From 1-14-0-20-39-34 sp043800545 (GTDB lineage Bacteria > Patescibacteriota > Patescibacteriia > Magasanikbacterales > UBA922): a stretch of DNA of 22,693 nt. The notes under the pieces were generated by a model. The model searched no databases. It was not told the DNA's origin and saw nothing but the letters and a program-made list of their open reading frames with translations. Made by a program: the position numbers and the translations under genes. Shown here one piece after another: positions 6,576 through 13,519 of this stretch. The stretch is taken from positions 1-22,693 of the forward strand of contig JAZDMW010000051.1 of NCBI GenBank assembly GCA_043800545.1, given 5' to 3'. Position 1 is the first letter of the stretch. Every line of letters starts with the position of its first letter.

Positions 6576-9161
6576 ATGAACTATAGCACAAAAAGAGTGC
6601 GTCGGCAGTGCTCTTATTGTCGAAGGTGCGGTCACACTGTAAAAAGGTGTCCGTACAGAGAAACAGAAAATAAAGAAAAGGTTCCAGAAATGCAACCAAA
6701 TTTTTCTGTATCAGAAAATATTATTGCTGAGTCTCCACAGGCCATTCCGTATGAAGAATATAAAGGGCCGAAACAGATAAAAATAAAAACTTTTGGAGAA
6801 AAAGAGTATTCTCCACATATTGTAAACTTGAAACAAGAAGAAAAAAATCTTTGGAATGGAGTAAAAACATATCAAGAACAAAATTATCAGACGGAACAAA
6901 GAGAAGCCCTTGATTTTTCTTCGCTTATCCGTACACAAAAACAAAAAGAGATGGAACAGGTAAGAATCACTTCCCCGGTTATTGGTGTTATTCCTTCGTA
7001 TTTAGAGAAACCAAAAAAAATACGAAAAGAAAAAACAAAATGGTGGTTTGAAAGAACAAAAACTCCAAAGAGTACACCTATCCCAAAGGAGTCTGTTTCA
7101 CTTCCAAAACAGGGTTTTTCTTTTCTCCCTGGACAAAAAATATCTTTCAAATGGCAAAAGTTGTCTCTCCTTGGTGCTACTGTATTTTTGTTTGTCGCCA
7201 TACCATTTCCAGCATTTAGTTATTATCACAAGCTTCGCGCCAATGGAACAAAAGTAGTAGAGGAAAGTACAAATGCATTTTTAGCGCTTCAATCTTCCAT
7301 GGTTGCTGCTATGAATTCTGATGTGGAACAAGCAAAATTTGATTTAAATACTGCGCTTTCTGCTTTTTCTTCGGTTGAAACGGTTATGACTGATGAACAT
7401 AAATATTTATTAGGCTTTTTAAAGTTTATTCCACTTGTTGGAGATCAGGTTGAAAGCCGAGAGGAGTTATTAACCGCAGGACAGCATTTAGCCCTTGGAA
7501 ATACCTATTTGGTAAAGGGTATAGATGATGCTGGAAAAGCAAAAGATGCCTTTTTTACAGAAAAATTGGGGATTATTGAAGATCATTTAAAGGCTTCTCA
7601 AACCCAATATAAAGAAGCATTATCCAGCTTACAAAATGTGAACAGTGCTGTCCTTCCAGACGAATACCAGAAAACATTTGTGGATTTTACAGGATTGTTT
7701 GAAACGTTTGTTGGAGATATCTCTGACTTAACAGATTTACTTCATACGTTTAAGACTGCTTTTGGACATGACGATTTTAGAAGATATTTAGTTGTATTTC
7801 AAAATCAAAATGAGCTTCGTGCAACTGGAGGATTTATGGGTGGATATGCAATCCTTGATGTACAGAGAGGAAAAATATTGAATATTGAAATTCCAAGTGG
7901 GGGTACGTATGATGTGCAAGGGCAATTAGAAACAGATATTATTCCTCCTTTGCCACTTCAATTGGCAAATAAACGTTGGGAACTGCAAGATGCAAATTGG
8001 TTCCCGGATTTTCCCGCTTCTGCAAAGAAAATATCATGGTTTTATCAAGAAACAAGAGATACGAGTATTGATGGTGTCATTGCTGTAAATGCCAGTGTTC
8101 TAGAACGTGTATTAAAGGTAATGGGTGAAGTGGAATTGGAAAAATATGGAATGAAAGTAAATTCAGAAAATGTACTTGCTTTGGTTCAAGAACAAGTAGA
8201 AGAAACAAATCCCGAATCAGGAGAAAAACCAAAAGCAATTCTTGGTGTTCTCTTTGAGGAACTTATGAAGCGTTCTTCAGAAATTGATACCAAGAGTATG
8301 ATCAATTTAGTTACAGAAATGCATGGAGCTCTGAGACAAAAGGAAATTCAAGCCTATTTTAAAGATAACACCGTACAAAAACAGGTAGAAAGATTTGGAT
8401 GGGATGGAGGAATAGAGCAACAGCTCTTAGATCAAGATTATTTGTATGTGGTAAACACCAATATTAATGGAGGAAAATCTGATGCAAAAATAGAACAGGC
8501 GATATTCCATGAAGCAACTGTTCAGCCGGATGGTTCTGTATTAAATAAAGTAACGATTCGCAGAAAACATAATGGGGTAAATGGTGAGAAGTATTATGGG
8601 GTAGGGAATATTGATTATATTCGTGTGTATGTCCCTGAAGGATCAGAGCTCATGAATGCAGGTGGATTTGTTTATCCAGAAGAAGATTGGTTTATGTCTC
8701 CAAAAGTGGGTGCGGTCACGGATGGTGATTTGGTATTGAACGAAAGAGAAGAAAAAATACACAAAGCAAGCGGAACCCGAATCACAAAAGAATTTGGAAA
8801 GACAGTTTTTGCCAATTGGCTTATTACATTACCAGGAGATACAGAAGAAATTTATTTTGAATATCGTCTTCCTTTCTTTTTACAAAAGAAAACAGTACCA
8901 CTCAAGAATTTTGAAAAATGGAGAGACCAGCTGACAGGACAACTTCATAAACGAGCAACAAAATATAGTTTGTATTATCAAAAACAGTCTGGTATAGAGA
9001 GTACGTTTAAATCTACTGTATTTTATCCAGAGAATTGGTCTCCTGTTTGGATAAGTAGTTCTGATGTACAGGTAGAAGAAAACTTTTTATTCTATAAAGA
9101 CACAGTTGATTCAGATAAAATATATGGAGCTGTGTTTGAAGAAATCCCCTTAGAATCATAA
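6576..9161 (+). CDS. DUF4012-domain membrane protein with N-terminal CCHC zinc knuckle
   Basis: 861 aa. The N-terminus carries a perfect C-x2-C-x4-H-x4-C zinc knuckle (C12, C15, H20, C25) in a very basic context, then a long polar, probably disordered cytoplasmic region rich in Lys, Glu and Pro. One membrane segment (about 196-216) follows. The rest should be extracytoplasmic. It contains a helical region of roughly 225-390 and the DUF4012 domain (PF13196), recognised by NQNELRATGGFMGGY near residue 410 and the following IPSGGTYDVQG. DUF4012 proteins are common in Patescibacteria and in exopolysaccharide loci of Gram-positives. Their biochemical role is not established, but resemblance to LytR-CpsA-Psr-type wall proteins has been proposed. 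It lies just downstream of the glycan operon and 14 bases before another surface protein. No SD is present. Confidence 0.88.
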   Translation: MNYSTKRVRRQCSYCRRCGHTVKRCPYRETENKEKVPEMQPNFSVSENIIAESPQAIPYEEYKGPKQIKIKTFGEKEYSPHIVNLKQEEKNLWNGVKTYQEQNYQTEQREALDFSSLIRTQKQKEMEQVRITSPVIGVIPSYLEKPKKIRKEKTKWWFERTKTPKSTPIPKESVSLPKQGFSFLPGQKISFKWQKLSLLGATVFLFVAIPFPAFSYYHKLRANGTKVVEESTNAFLALQSSMVAAMNSDVEQAKFDLNTALSAFSSVETVMTDEHKYLLGFLKFIPLVGDQVESREELLTAGQHLALGNTYLVKGIDDAGKAKDAFFTEKLGIIEDHLKASQTQYKEALSSLQNVNSAVLPDEYQKTFVDFTGLFETFVGDISDLTDLLHTFKTAFGHDDFRRYLVVFQNQNELRATGGFMGGYAILDVQRGKILNIEIPSGGTYDVQGQLETDIIPPLPLQLANKRWELQDANWFPDFPASAKKISWFYQETRDTSIDGVIAVNASVLERVLKVMGEVELEKYGMKVNSENVLALVQEQVEETNPESGEKPKAILGVLFEELMKRSSEIDTKSMINLVTEMHGALRQKEIQAYFKDNTVQKQVERFGWDGGIEQQLLDQDYLYVVNTNINGGKSDAKIEQAIFHEATVQPDGSVLNKVTIRRKHNGVNGEKYYGVGNIDYIRVYVPEGSELMNAGGFVYPEEDWFMSPKVGAVTDGDLVLNEREEKIHKASGTRITKEFGKTVFANWLITLPGDTEEIYFEYRLPFFLQKKTVPLKNFEKWRDQLTGQLHKRATKYSLYYQKQSGIESTFKSTVFYPENWSPVWISSSDVQVEENFLFYKDTVDSDKIYGAVFEEIPLES

Positions 9162-9175
9162 ATAATATAAGTGTT

Positions 9176-11158
9176 ATGCGGAAAAAATCCCCAAAAAAGA
9201 AAAAAAATGAGGAGGTTCCGGAGTTTACCAAAGAAAAATTAGAAGATATCTATTCTGATTTGGAAAATCAAGATATTTTTTTGGAAAAGAAAAAAGAGGA
9301 AGATATTGAAGAGGAAATAAAAGAGAAACCTGTAAAAAAAGAAAAGAAGGAAGAAATTGAAGATGATGAATATAGCGAAAAAACAAAAAAAGAAATAAAG
9401 GATAGAAAACCTGAGATGGAGGAAGAACTCACTTCTATTTATTTGAATAAAGATGGAAAGCTTCCTGACATGACTCATTTTGAGCAAAGAAAAAAAAGAA
9501 GAGTTTTGGTGAGTGTATTCCTTTTTCTCAGTTCAATAGCATTTTTAGTTGCGGTAATTTGGGGAGTATTTTTCTTCTTTAAACCAGGAAGTTCTTTTTC
9601 TGAAGAAAAAGTTATTCTTTCCATAAGCGGAGATGAGGAAACTGTTCTTGGTGGGGAAGTAAGATACCGTATACGATATAGAAATGATCAAAATACGAAA
9701 TTAGAAAATGCAGAATTAAAAGTTCATTATCCAGAAGGTTTTGTATTTAAAGAAAGTAGTGTTCCTACAGTTGAAGGTGGAACAGATACCTGGAATTTGG
9801 GTACCATTGAGGGATTTGGAAGTGGATATATAGATATTTTTGGAAATATTTTTGGTGACAAAGATAAAGAACAATCACTTCGAGTATTTTTGAACTATAA
9901 TCCAATAAATTTCAGTTCACAATTCCAGCAGGCAGCAAATGTAAATGTTGCTATTACGGAAAGTCCTGTTGAATTTGTTGTCGTTGCAGAAGAAAAGGCA
10001 GTTATTGGCGATGAAGTTCAAATTGTTGTGAAATTAAATAAGGACATTGAGTATACATCAAAGCTTCAGCTTGAAATGAAGGAAAATGAAAATTTTACTC
10101 TGAAGTCATCAAGCATTCCATCTGTTCAGTTTAATAAGTATCTCTGGGATATTCCTGCTTTTGACGAAAGTTATGAAATGACCATTATAGGTGTGTTTGC
10201 AGGAGAAGAAGAGGAAAGTAATATCTCATTTGCTTTGAAGGGTTCAAGAGAAGGTGACGAAGAACAGATGTTTACCTATGCAACATATGACCAGCATTTT
10301 GCTCTTCTTATGACAGATTTTGTGGCACGATATGTTATCAATGGCTCACGTGCAGAATTAGTCCTCCAGCCAGGAGAAATAATGAATGCAAGTGTATTTT
10401 TGCAGAATGAAGGAGATGTGGATATTGATGATATACAAGTGGTCATGAAGTACGAAGCTCCATCATATAATAGGCAAAGTATTTTGGATTGGTCACAAAT
10501 TACTGACGAAAATAATGGAAGTATTGCCGGGGAACAAATGGACGAAACCATGCGTCGAGGAATAATAACATGGAATAGAAAAAATATTGGATCTTTGGCT
10601 ACCCTTGCACCGAAAGGAGATATAAGTTTTGATGTGAGCCTTCCAGTAAAAGATACTGAGAAATTAGATTTATCTCCATTTCAGGCATACACAGGAAAAG
10701 CATATATTGAGGTACAGTATGAAAGAGATGGTGTGAGAGAAATATATTCTTCAAAACCAATTGAATTGGTATTTAATTCAGATATGGCATTGGAAATTCG
10801 TCATGAAAAGGATAATAAAACAAGAGAATTAACACTTCTTCTTACAAATAGTTTTCATGAACTTCAAAATGTAAGTCTCACTTTCGATATCTTTGGTGAT
10901 ATTCTTTGGAAAGAAGATGCACTCATTGTTCCTGCTGGAAAAGTAGATTATGATAGTACAAAGAAACGAGTCACATGGACAGTAGAGTCTATGCCAACGG
11001 ATGTGGATGTACTTGCCTTGCAAATGGCTTTTGATTTGCAGACAGAGAATCCTACACAAACGGATCTTACTTCCAAAATACAGGTAACAGCCAAGGATGC
11101 AAAAACAGGAAGAGAAATTACACTCTTAAAAGAGGGAGTGAAATTACAAGAAGAATAA
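9176..11158 (+). CDS. Single-pass surface protein with DUF11/Ig-like extracellular repeats
   Basis: 660 aa, not assignable to a named protein. Residues 1-108 are extremely charged (runs of Lys and Glu), probably a disordered or coiled cytoplasmic tail. One strong membrane helix (about 110-135, VFLFLSSIAFLVAVIWGVFF) follows. The remaining 520 or so residues are beta-rich with repeated DUF11-like patterns. Examples are GGEVRYRIRYRN with LENAELKVHYPEGF and TWNLGTI (about 155-215), GDEVQIVVKLN, and a later LQPGEIMNASVFLQNEGDVDIDD. Such CARDB/DUF11 modules are usual in cell-surface scaffolds. The gene follows the DUF4012 gene by 14 bases and ends at a strong terminator, so the pair forms one operon. 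The domain order mirrors the DUF4012 protein (charged inside tail, one helix, large outside part), and the two may be partners. Confidence 0.82.
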   Translation: MRKKSPKKKKNEEVPEFTKEKLEDIYSDLENQDIFLEKKKEEDIEEEIKEKPVKKEKKEEIEDDEYSEKTKKEIKDRKPEMEEELTSIYLNKDGKLPDMTHFEQRKKRRVLVSVFLFLSSIAFLVAVIWGVFFFFKPGSSFSEEKVILSISGDEETVLGGEVRYRIRYRNDQNTKLENAELKVHYPEGFVFKESSVPTVEGGTDTWNLGTIEGFGSGYIDIFGNIFGDKDKEQSLRVFLNYNPINFSSQFQQAANVNVAITESPVEFVVVAEEKAVIGDEVQIVVKLNKDIEYTSKLQLEMKENENFTLKSSSIPSVQFNKYLWDIPAFDESYEMTIIGVFAGEEEESNISFALKGSREGDEEQMFTYATYDQHFALLMTDFVARYVINGSRAELVLQPGEIMNASVFLQNEGDVDIDDIQVVMKYEAPSYNRQSILDWSQITDENNGSIAGEQMDETMRRGIITWNRKNIGSLATLAPKGDISFDVSLPVKDTEKLDLSPFQAYTGKAYIEVQYERDGVREIYSSKPIELVFNSDMALEIRHEKDNKTRELTLLLTNSFHELQNVSLTFDIFGDILWKEDALIVPAGKVDYDSTKKRVTWTVESMPTDVDVLALQMAFDLQTENPTQTDLTSKIQVTAKDAKTGREITLLKEGVKLQEE

Positions 11159-11170
11159 AAAAAGAATATA

Positions 11171-11197
11171 AAAAACACCCTGATTGGGTGTTTTTTT
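11171..11197. terminator. Bidirectional Rho-independent terminator
   Basis: AAAAACACCC (11171-11180) and GGGTGTTTTT (11186-11195) form a 10-bp stem around TGATT, with T-tracts in both directions. It ends the DUF4012 operon on the plus strand and can also stop transcription coming from the minus-strand gene at 11265-11579. Confidence 0.9.
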
Positions 11198-11211
11198 AAT
11201 ATTGAATGTTG

Positions 11212-11235
11212 GGGGAGTGACAGATACAACTCCCC
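11212..11235. other. GC-rich hairpin downstream of the second orphan gene
   Basis: GGGGAGT (11212-11218) pairs with ACTCCCC (11229-11235) across a 10-base loop. It lies 29 bases past the stop of the minus-strand gene 11265-11579 but has no T-tract. It could stabilise the mRNA end ahead of the bidirectional terminator, or mark the border of inserted DNA, like the GC-rich hairpin at 83-127 beside the other orphan gene. Confidence 0.45.
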
Positions 11236-11264
11236 AGGTGAGAAAAAAGGAACATATATGTTGT

Positions 11265-11579
11265 TTACTCAAGACCAGAGAGAAGGGCTTCTACCTCATC
11301 TGGAGTTTCTGTCTTTTCGAACACCTCTCTTGCCGTCCTTGCAAATTGTACATGGTTTGGTAGCCGTGCCTTTGCTGGAAGTGTCGCAGAGAGTACTGCA
11401 ACTATCAGATCTATATTAAGTTTTTCGAAGTCCAGCAAGCTAAGTGCTTCGTCGGCAATTTGAAATCCTGCTTGCTTCAACCAATCATCGAATTGGTTGA
11501 ATATGTGATCAATGGCTTCGTCCACGTTTGTCGACGAATAAAGTGTTTCAAGCCATGTTGTGATTTCTGTTGGGCTCAT
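11265..11579 (-). CDS. Unrecognised small acidic helical protein, 104 aa
   Basis: I do not recognise this family. The protein starts MSPTEITTWLETLYSS, has no signal peptide or membrane span, is acidic and looks largely alpha-helical (amphipathic stretches DEAIDHIFNQFDDWLKQAGF and ARTAREVFEKTETPDEVEAL). The ATG at 11577-11579 has GGAGG (11586-11590) 6 bases upstream and a perfect-consensus promoter before that, so expression should be strong. Its GC content is clearly above that of the neighbours, with codons such as GCC, GTC and CTG. It stands alone, oriented opposite to the operon on its left. These traits match the orphan gene at 192-782, and both look like acquired single-gene units. Confidence 0.8.
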   Translation of the reverse strand: MSPTEITTWLETLYSSTNVDEAIDHIFNQFDDWLKQAGFQIADEALSLLDFEKLNIDLIVAVLSATLPAKARLPNHVQFARTAREVFEKTETPDEVEALLSGLE

Positions 11580-11608
11580 CTGTTTCCTCCATTGTTTGGT
11601 GCGGGGAT

Positions 11609-11637
11609 ATTATAATGAATACGTATAGGTATGTCAA
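11609..11637 (-). promoter_or_regulatory. Perfect-consensus sigma-70 promoter for the 104-aa gene
   Basis: On the minus strand TTGACA (11632-11637) and TATAAT (11609-11614) are separated by exactly 17 bases, matching consensus at all 12 positions. The predicted start near 11602 gives a leader of about 22 bases that contains GGAGG. No obvious operator overlaps it, which points to constitutive high expression. Confidence 0.88.
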
Positions 11638-11650
11638 TGATTTGTATAAT

Positions 11651-11677
11651 AAAAGACAGCTATAGAAGCTGTCTTTT
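11651..11677. terminator. Bidirectional terminator of the tRNA transcript
   Basis: AAAAGACAGC (11651-11660) and GCTGTCTTTT (11668-11677) form a perfect 10-bp stem with a 7-base loop, just past the 3' end of tRNA-Arg on the minus strand. It also insulates the adjacent promoter at 11609-11637 from the tRNA transcript. Confidence 0.88.
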
Positions 11678-11678
11678 G

Positions 11679-11752
11679 TGCACCCTGAAGGGCTTGAACC
11701 CTCAACCTCCTGGTCCGAAGCCAGACGCTCTATCCAGTTGAGCTAAGGGTGC
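11679..11752 (-). tRNA. tRNA-Arg(UCG)
   Basis: The 74 bases fold as a full cloverleaf: acceptor GCACCCT/AGGGTGC, D stem GCTC/GAGC, anticodon stem TCTGG/CCAGG with loop CTTCGGA (anticodon TCG, reads CGA), a 5-base variable region, and a T arm with GGTTCAAGCCC. The discriminator is A and CCA is not encoded, so a CCA-adding enzyme is required. It is the second gene of a two-tRNA transcript. Confidence 0.93.
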
Positions 11753-11767
11753 ATATTAGTAGTTTTG

Positions 11768-11840
11768 TACACCCAGAAGGATTTGAACCTTCGACCGTTT
11801 GCTTAAGAGGCAACTGCTCTACCGACTGAGCTATGGGTGC
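11768..11840 (-). tRNA. tRNA-Lys(CUU)
   Basis: The 73 bases fold as a cloverleaf: acceptor GCACCCA/TGGGTGT (G1-U72 wobble), D stem GCTC/GAGC, anticodon loop CTCTTAA (anticodon CTT, reads AAG), and T arm GAAGG-TTCAAAT-CCTTC. The first anticodon-stem pair is a G-A mismatch (27-43). CCA is not encoded. It is transcribed with tRNA-Arg, 15 bases downstream. Confidence 0.93.
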
Positions 11841-11859
11841 ATGTCTTTTATAGTAATAA

Positions 11860-11888
11860 AGTATAGTCCATTTGTCTTTTTTTGTCAA
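11860..11888 (-). promoter_or_regulatory. Promoter of the tRNA-Lys/tRNA-Arg transcript
   Basis: On the minus strand TTGACA (11883-11888) and TATACT (11860-11865) have a 17-base spacer, matching consensus at 11 of 12 positions. It sits about 20 bases upstream of tRNA-Lys and directly follows the rnc terminator. Confidence 0.87.
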
Positions 11889-11900
11889 GACTTATGAAAA

Positions 11901-11930
11901 AAATAAACGTGGTATTTCCCACGTTTATTT
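11901..11930 (-). terminator. Rho-independent terminator of the rpmF-nusB-rnc operon
   Basis: AAATAAACGTGG (11901-11912) and CCACGTTTATTT (11919-11930) form a perfect 12-bp stem with a 6-base loop, followed on the minus strand by a T-run. It lies 12 bases past the rnc stop codon. Confidence 0.9.
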
Positions 11931-11942
11931 GTAATATATTTT

Positions 11943-12704
11943 TTAACCAAGTGGATCATTTGGACCTCTTTCAAGAATATCTATTTTTGGTCCTTTCCAT
12001 TTTTTAATAGCGAGAGCTTTTTCCGCAGCGTCCACTTGAGCTTCTTGTTTGCTACTTCCAACACCTTCAGCTATTTTTGTTTTTTCAAGGTAGACACCAA
12101 CGACAAATTCTTTTGCATGATCAGGTCCTTCCTCAGATAACACTTTATATGTAGGTGTTACGCCAACAATTTCTTGTGAAGCTTCTTGAAAACGAGATTT
12201 TGGATCCATCCAAAGTTGTTCGTCAAGTACTGCAGGGAGTTGGCTAATAATCCAACGAGTAATAAATTGTTCTGCCATATCATATCCTCGATCGATATAA
12301 ATGGCTCCAACAATAGCTTCAACAGCATTTGCAAGAATATAATCTCGTGCTTTTGCGCTGTTGTCTTTGGATTCTCCATGGCTGAGGAAAAGATATTCTT
12401 CAATACCAATGTCTTTTGCCACCTGAGCACACATTTTTCCATTCACAAGTGAGGCTCTCCAGTTTGTGAGTTCGCCTTCTGGATTAGAATAGTGTTCAAA
12501 AAGAAAACGAGTAACAGCAAGTTCAAGAACCGCATCACCGAGGAATTCTAATCGTTCATTATGAGCAAGAGGAAAATCTCTGTGTTCATTGATGTATGAT
12601 CTGTGTACCAGCGCCTGAACGAGATAATCGGGATTCTTGAATTGAATACCAATTTTCTCCTCCAATGCTGGAAAGTTATTTTCTTTATAAGCTTCGTTCG
12701 GCAT
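11943..12704 (-). CDS. rnc: Ribonuclease III
   Basis: This 253-aa enzyme cuts double-stranded RNA in rRNA precursors and mRNAs. The RNase III domain carries the signature NERLEFLGDAVL (49-60), with acidic residues E50, E53 and D57 at the catalytic positions, and EGELTNWRASLVNG (76-89). The second active-site motif reads ILANAVEAIVGAIY (123-136). E129 is present, but the position that is Asp in E. coli (D114) and Aquifex (D107), a Mg2+ ligand, is Asn (N126). A C-terminal double-stranded RNA-binding domain follows (about 165-235, with TPTYKVLSEEGPDHAKEF and the GSSKQEAQVDAAEKAL helix), then a short tail. It starts 3 bases after nusB, with no SD, and is the last gene of the operon. Confidence 0.95.
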   Translation of the reverse strand: MPNEAYKENNFPALEEKIGIQFKNPDYLVQALVHRSYINEHRDFPLAHNERLEFLGDAVLELAVTRFLFEHYSNPEGELTNWRASLVNGKMCAQVAKDIGIEEYLFLSHGESKDNSAKARDYILANAVEAIVGAIYIDRGYDMAEQFITRWIISQLPAVLDEQLWMDPKSRFQEASQEIVGVTPTYKVLSEEGPDHAKEFVVGVYLEKTKIAEGVGSSKQEAQVDAAEKALAIKKWKGPKIDILERGPNDPLG

Positions 12705-12707
12705 ATA

Positions 12708-13154
12708 TCATGTAGTTTCATCGGTTTTCTCTTGTTTTGCATGGTCTGCAAAGTATGCACCGAGAATACCATTGATAAACTTTCCTGCGGATGAACCGCT
12801 ATATGTTTTTGCAAGTTCAATTGCTTCGTTAATCGCTACTTTGTCCGGTACATCTTCAGAATATTTGAGTTCATAGAGACCTATGCGGAGAATGTTTCTG
12901 TCAATCAATGTAATTTGTTCGATTGGCCAGTTCTTTGCGTATTTGCTAATAATATCATCAAGTTCTTTTTGTTTTTCTATGATTTTATCAACGGTTTCTT
13001 GTATATACTCAAGATTTTTTTCCTCAAGTCCTTCAGCAAATTCTGAAACATTTTGTTCAATTATAGCAGGAATAGCCGAAGTTGGCATTCCACGGAAATC
13101 CCATTGATACAGGATTTGCATAATAACTGAACGGGCAAGGTGGCGATTAGACAT
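12708..13154 (-). CDS. nusB: Transcription antitermination factor NusB
   Basis: This 148-aa all-helical protein binds boxA RNA with NusE (ribosomal protein S10) to support antitermination of rRNA transcription. The family pattern is clear: ARSVIMQILYQWDFRG near the N-terminus, then a C-terminal half with WPIEQITLIDRNILRIGLYEL, PDKVAINEAIELAKTYSG and GKFINGILG. Length is normal for the family. It lies between rpmF (2 bases upstream) and rnc (3 bases downstream). Grouping NusB with RNase III joins two rRNA biogenesis functions in one transcript. No SD is visible. Confidence 0.96.
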   Translation of the reverse strand: MSNRHLARSVIMQILYQWDFRGMPTSAIPAIIEQNVSEFAEGLEEKNLEYIQETVDKIIEKQKELDDIISKYAKNWPIEQITLIDRNILRIGLYELKYSEDVPDKVAINEAIELAKTYSGSSAGKFINGILGAYFADHAKQEKTDETT

Positions 13155-13156
13155 AT

Positions 13157-13375
13157 TTATGAAACTTTTTTAGCGCGCTTCACGAGACGGTCAGTACGCT
13201 TTTGTGTATCTACAACAGATTTGCCTTTGTAGTGTCCACATGCTTTACAAGCTTGGTGTGGAAGAACAGCAGCATTACAATTAGCACATTTTCCTGCTGT
13301 TTTAGCAGTCAGTTTGATGTGTGAATTGCGATCTCTTTTAGAACGGTTTGTTCTTTTTTTTGATGGAAGTCCCAT
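13157..13375 (-). CDS. rpmF: Large-subunit ribosomal protein bL32
   Basis: 72 aa, slightly longer than the usual 55-65. It opens with the typical basic MGLPSKKRTNRSKRDRN, where most relatives read PKRRTSRSR. It keeps a four-cysteine zinc ribbon, CANC then CKAC separated by nine residues, so it is the zinc-binding form of L32. The C-terminal basic extension (KRTDRLVKRAKKVS) is a little longer than average. It is the first gene of the operon with nusB and rnc, driven by the promoter at 13441-13469. Confidence 0.95.
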   Translation of the reverse strand: MGLPSKKRTNRSKRDRNSHIKLTAKTAGKCANCNAAVLPHQACKACGHYKGKSVVDTQKRTDRLVKRAKKVS

Positions 13376-13440
13376 ATTTTTTACAAAACGAGATAGTGAA
13401 TTAAAGAAAAAGCTCTCAAACGAGCGAAATTTTCTCTATC

Positions 13441-13469
13441 AGTATACCGTAACCCCAAAAAAAAATCAA
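13441..13469 (-). promoter_or_regulatory. Promoter of the rpmF-nusB-rnc operon
   Basis: On the minus strand TTGATT (13464-13469) and TATACT (13441-13446) have a 17-base spacer. The leader to the rpmF ATG is about 60 bases and contains a short GCTC/GAGC hairpin followed by TTTTT, a possible but weak attenuator. Confidence 0.75.
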
Positions 13470-13478
13470 GGGGGGACT

Positions 13479-13513
13479 GTGAATTTGCGAATATTCACCT
13501 TTTAGGCTATTAT
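13479..13513 (+). promoter_or_regulatory. Promoter of the FemAB gene series, with a possible operator, giving a leaderless mRNA
   Basis: TTGCGA (13485-13490) and TATTAT (13508-13513) have a 17-base spacer. The -10 ends 6 bases before the ATG at 13520, so transcription should start at or next to the start codon. The dyad GTGAAT (13479-13484)/ATTCAC (13493-13498) surrounds the -35 and could be a repressor site. The divergent rpmF promoter is about 10 bases away. Confidence 0.55.
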
Positions 13514-13519
13514 AGGGAT

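Noticed and set aside
13410..13440. Attenuator in the rpmF leader (GCTC/GAGC hairpin followed by T5)
   Set aside because: The stem is only 4 bp, too weak to call as a regulatory element, though it is mentioned with the promoter.
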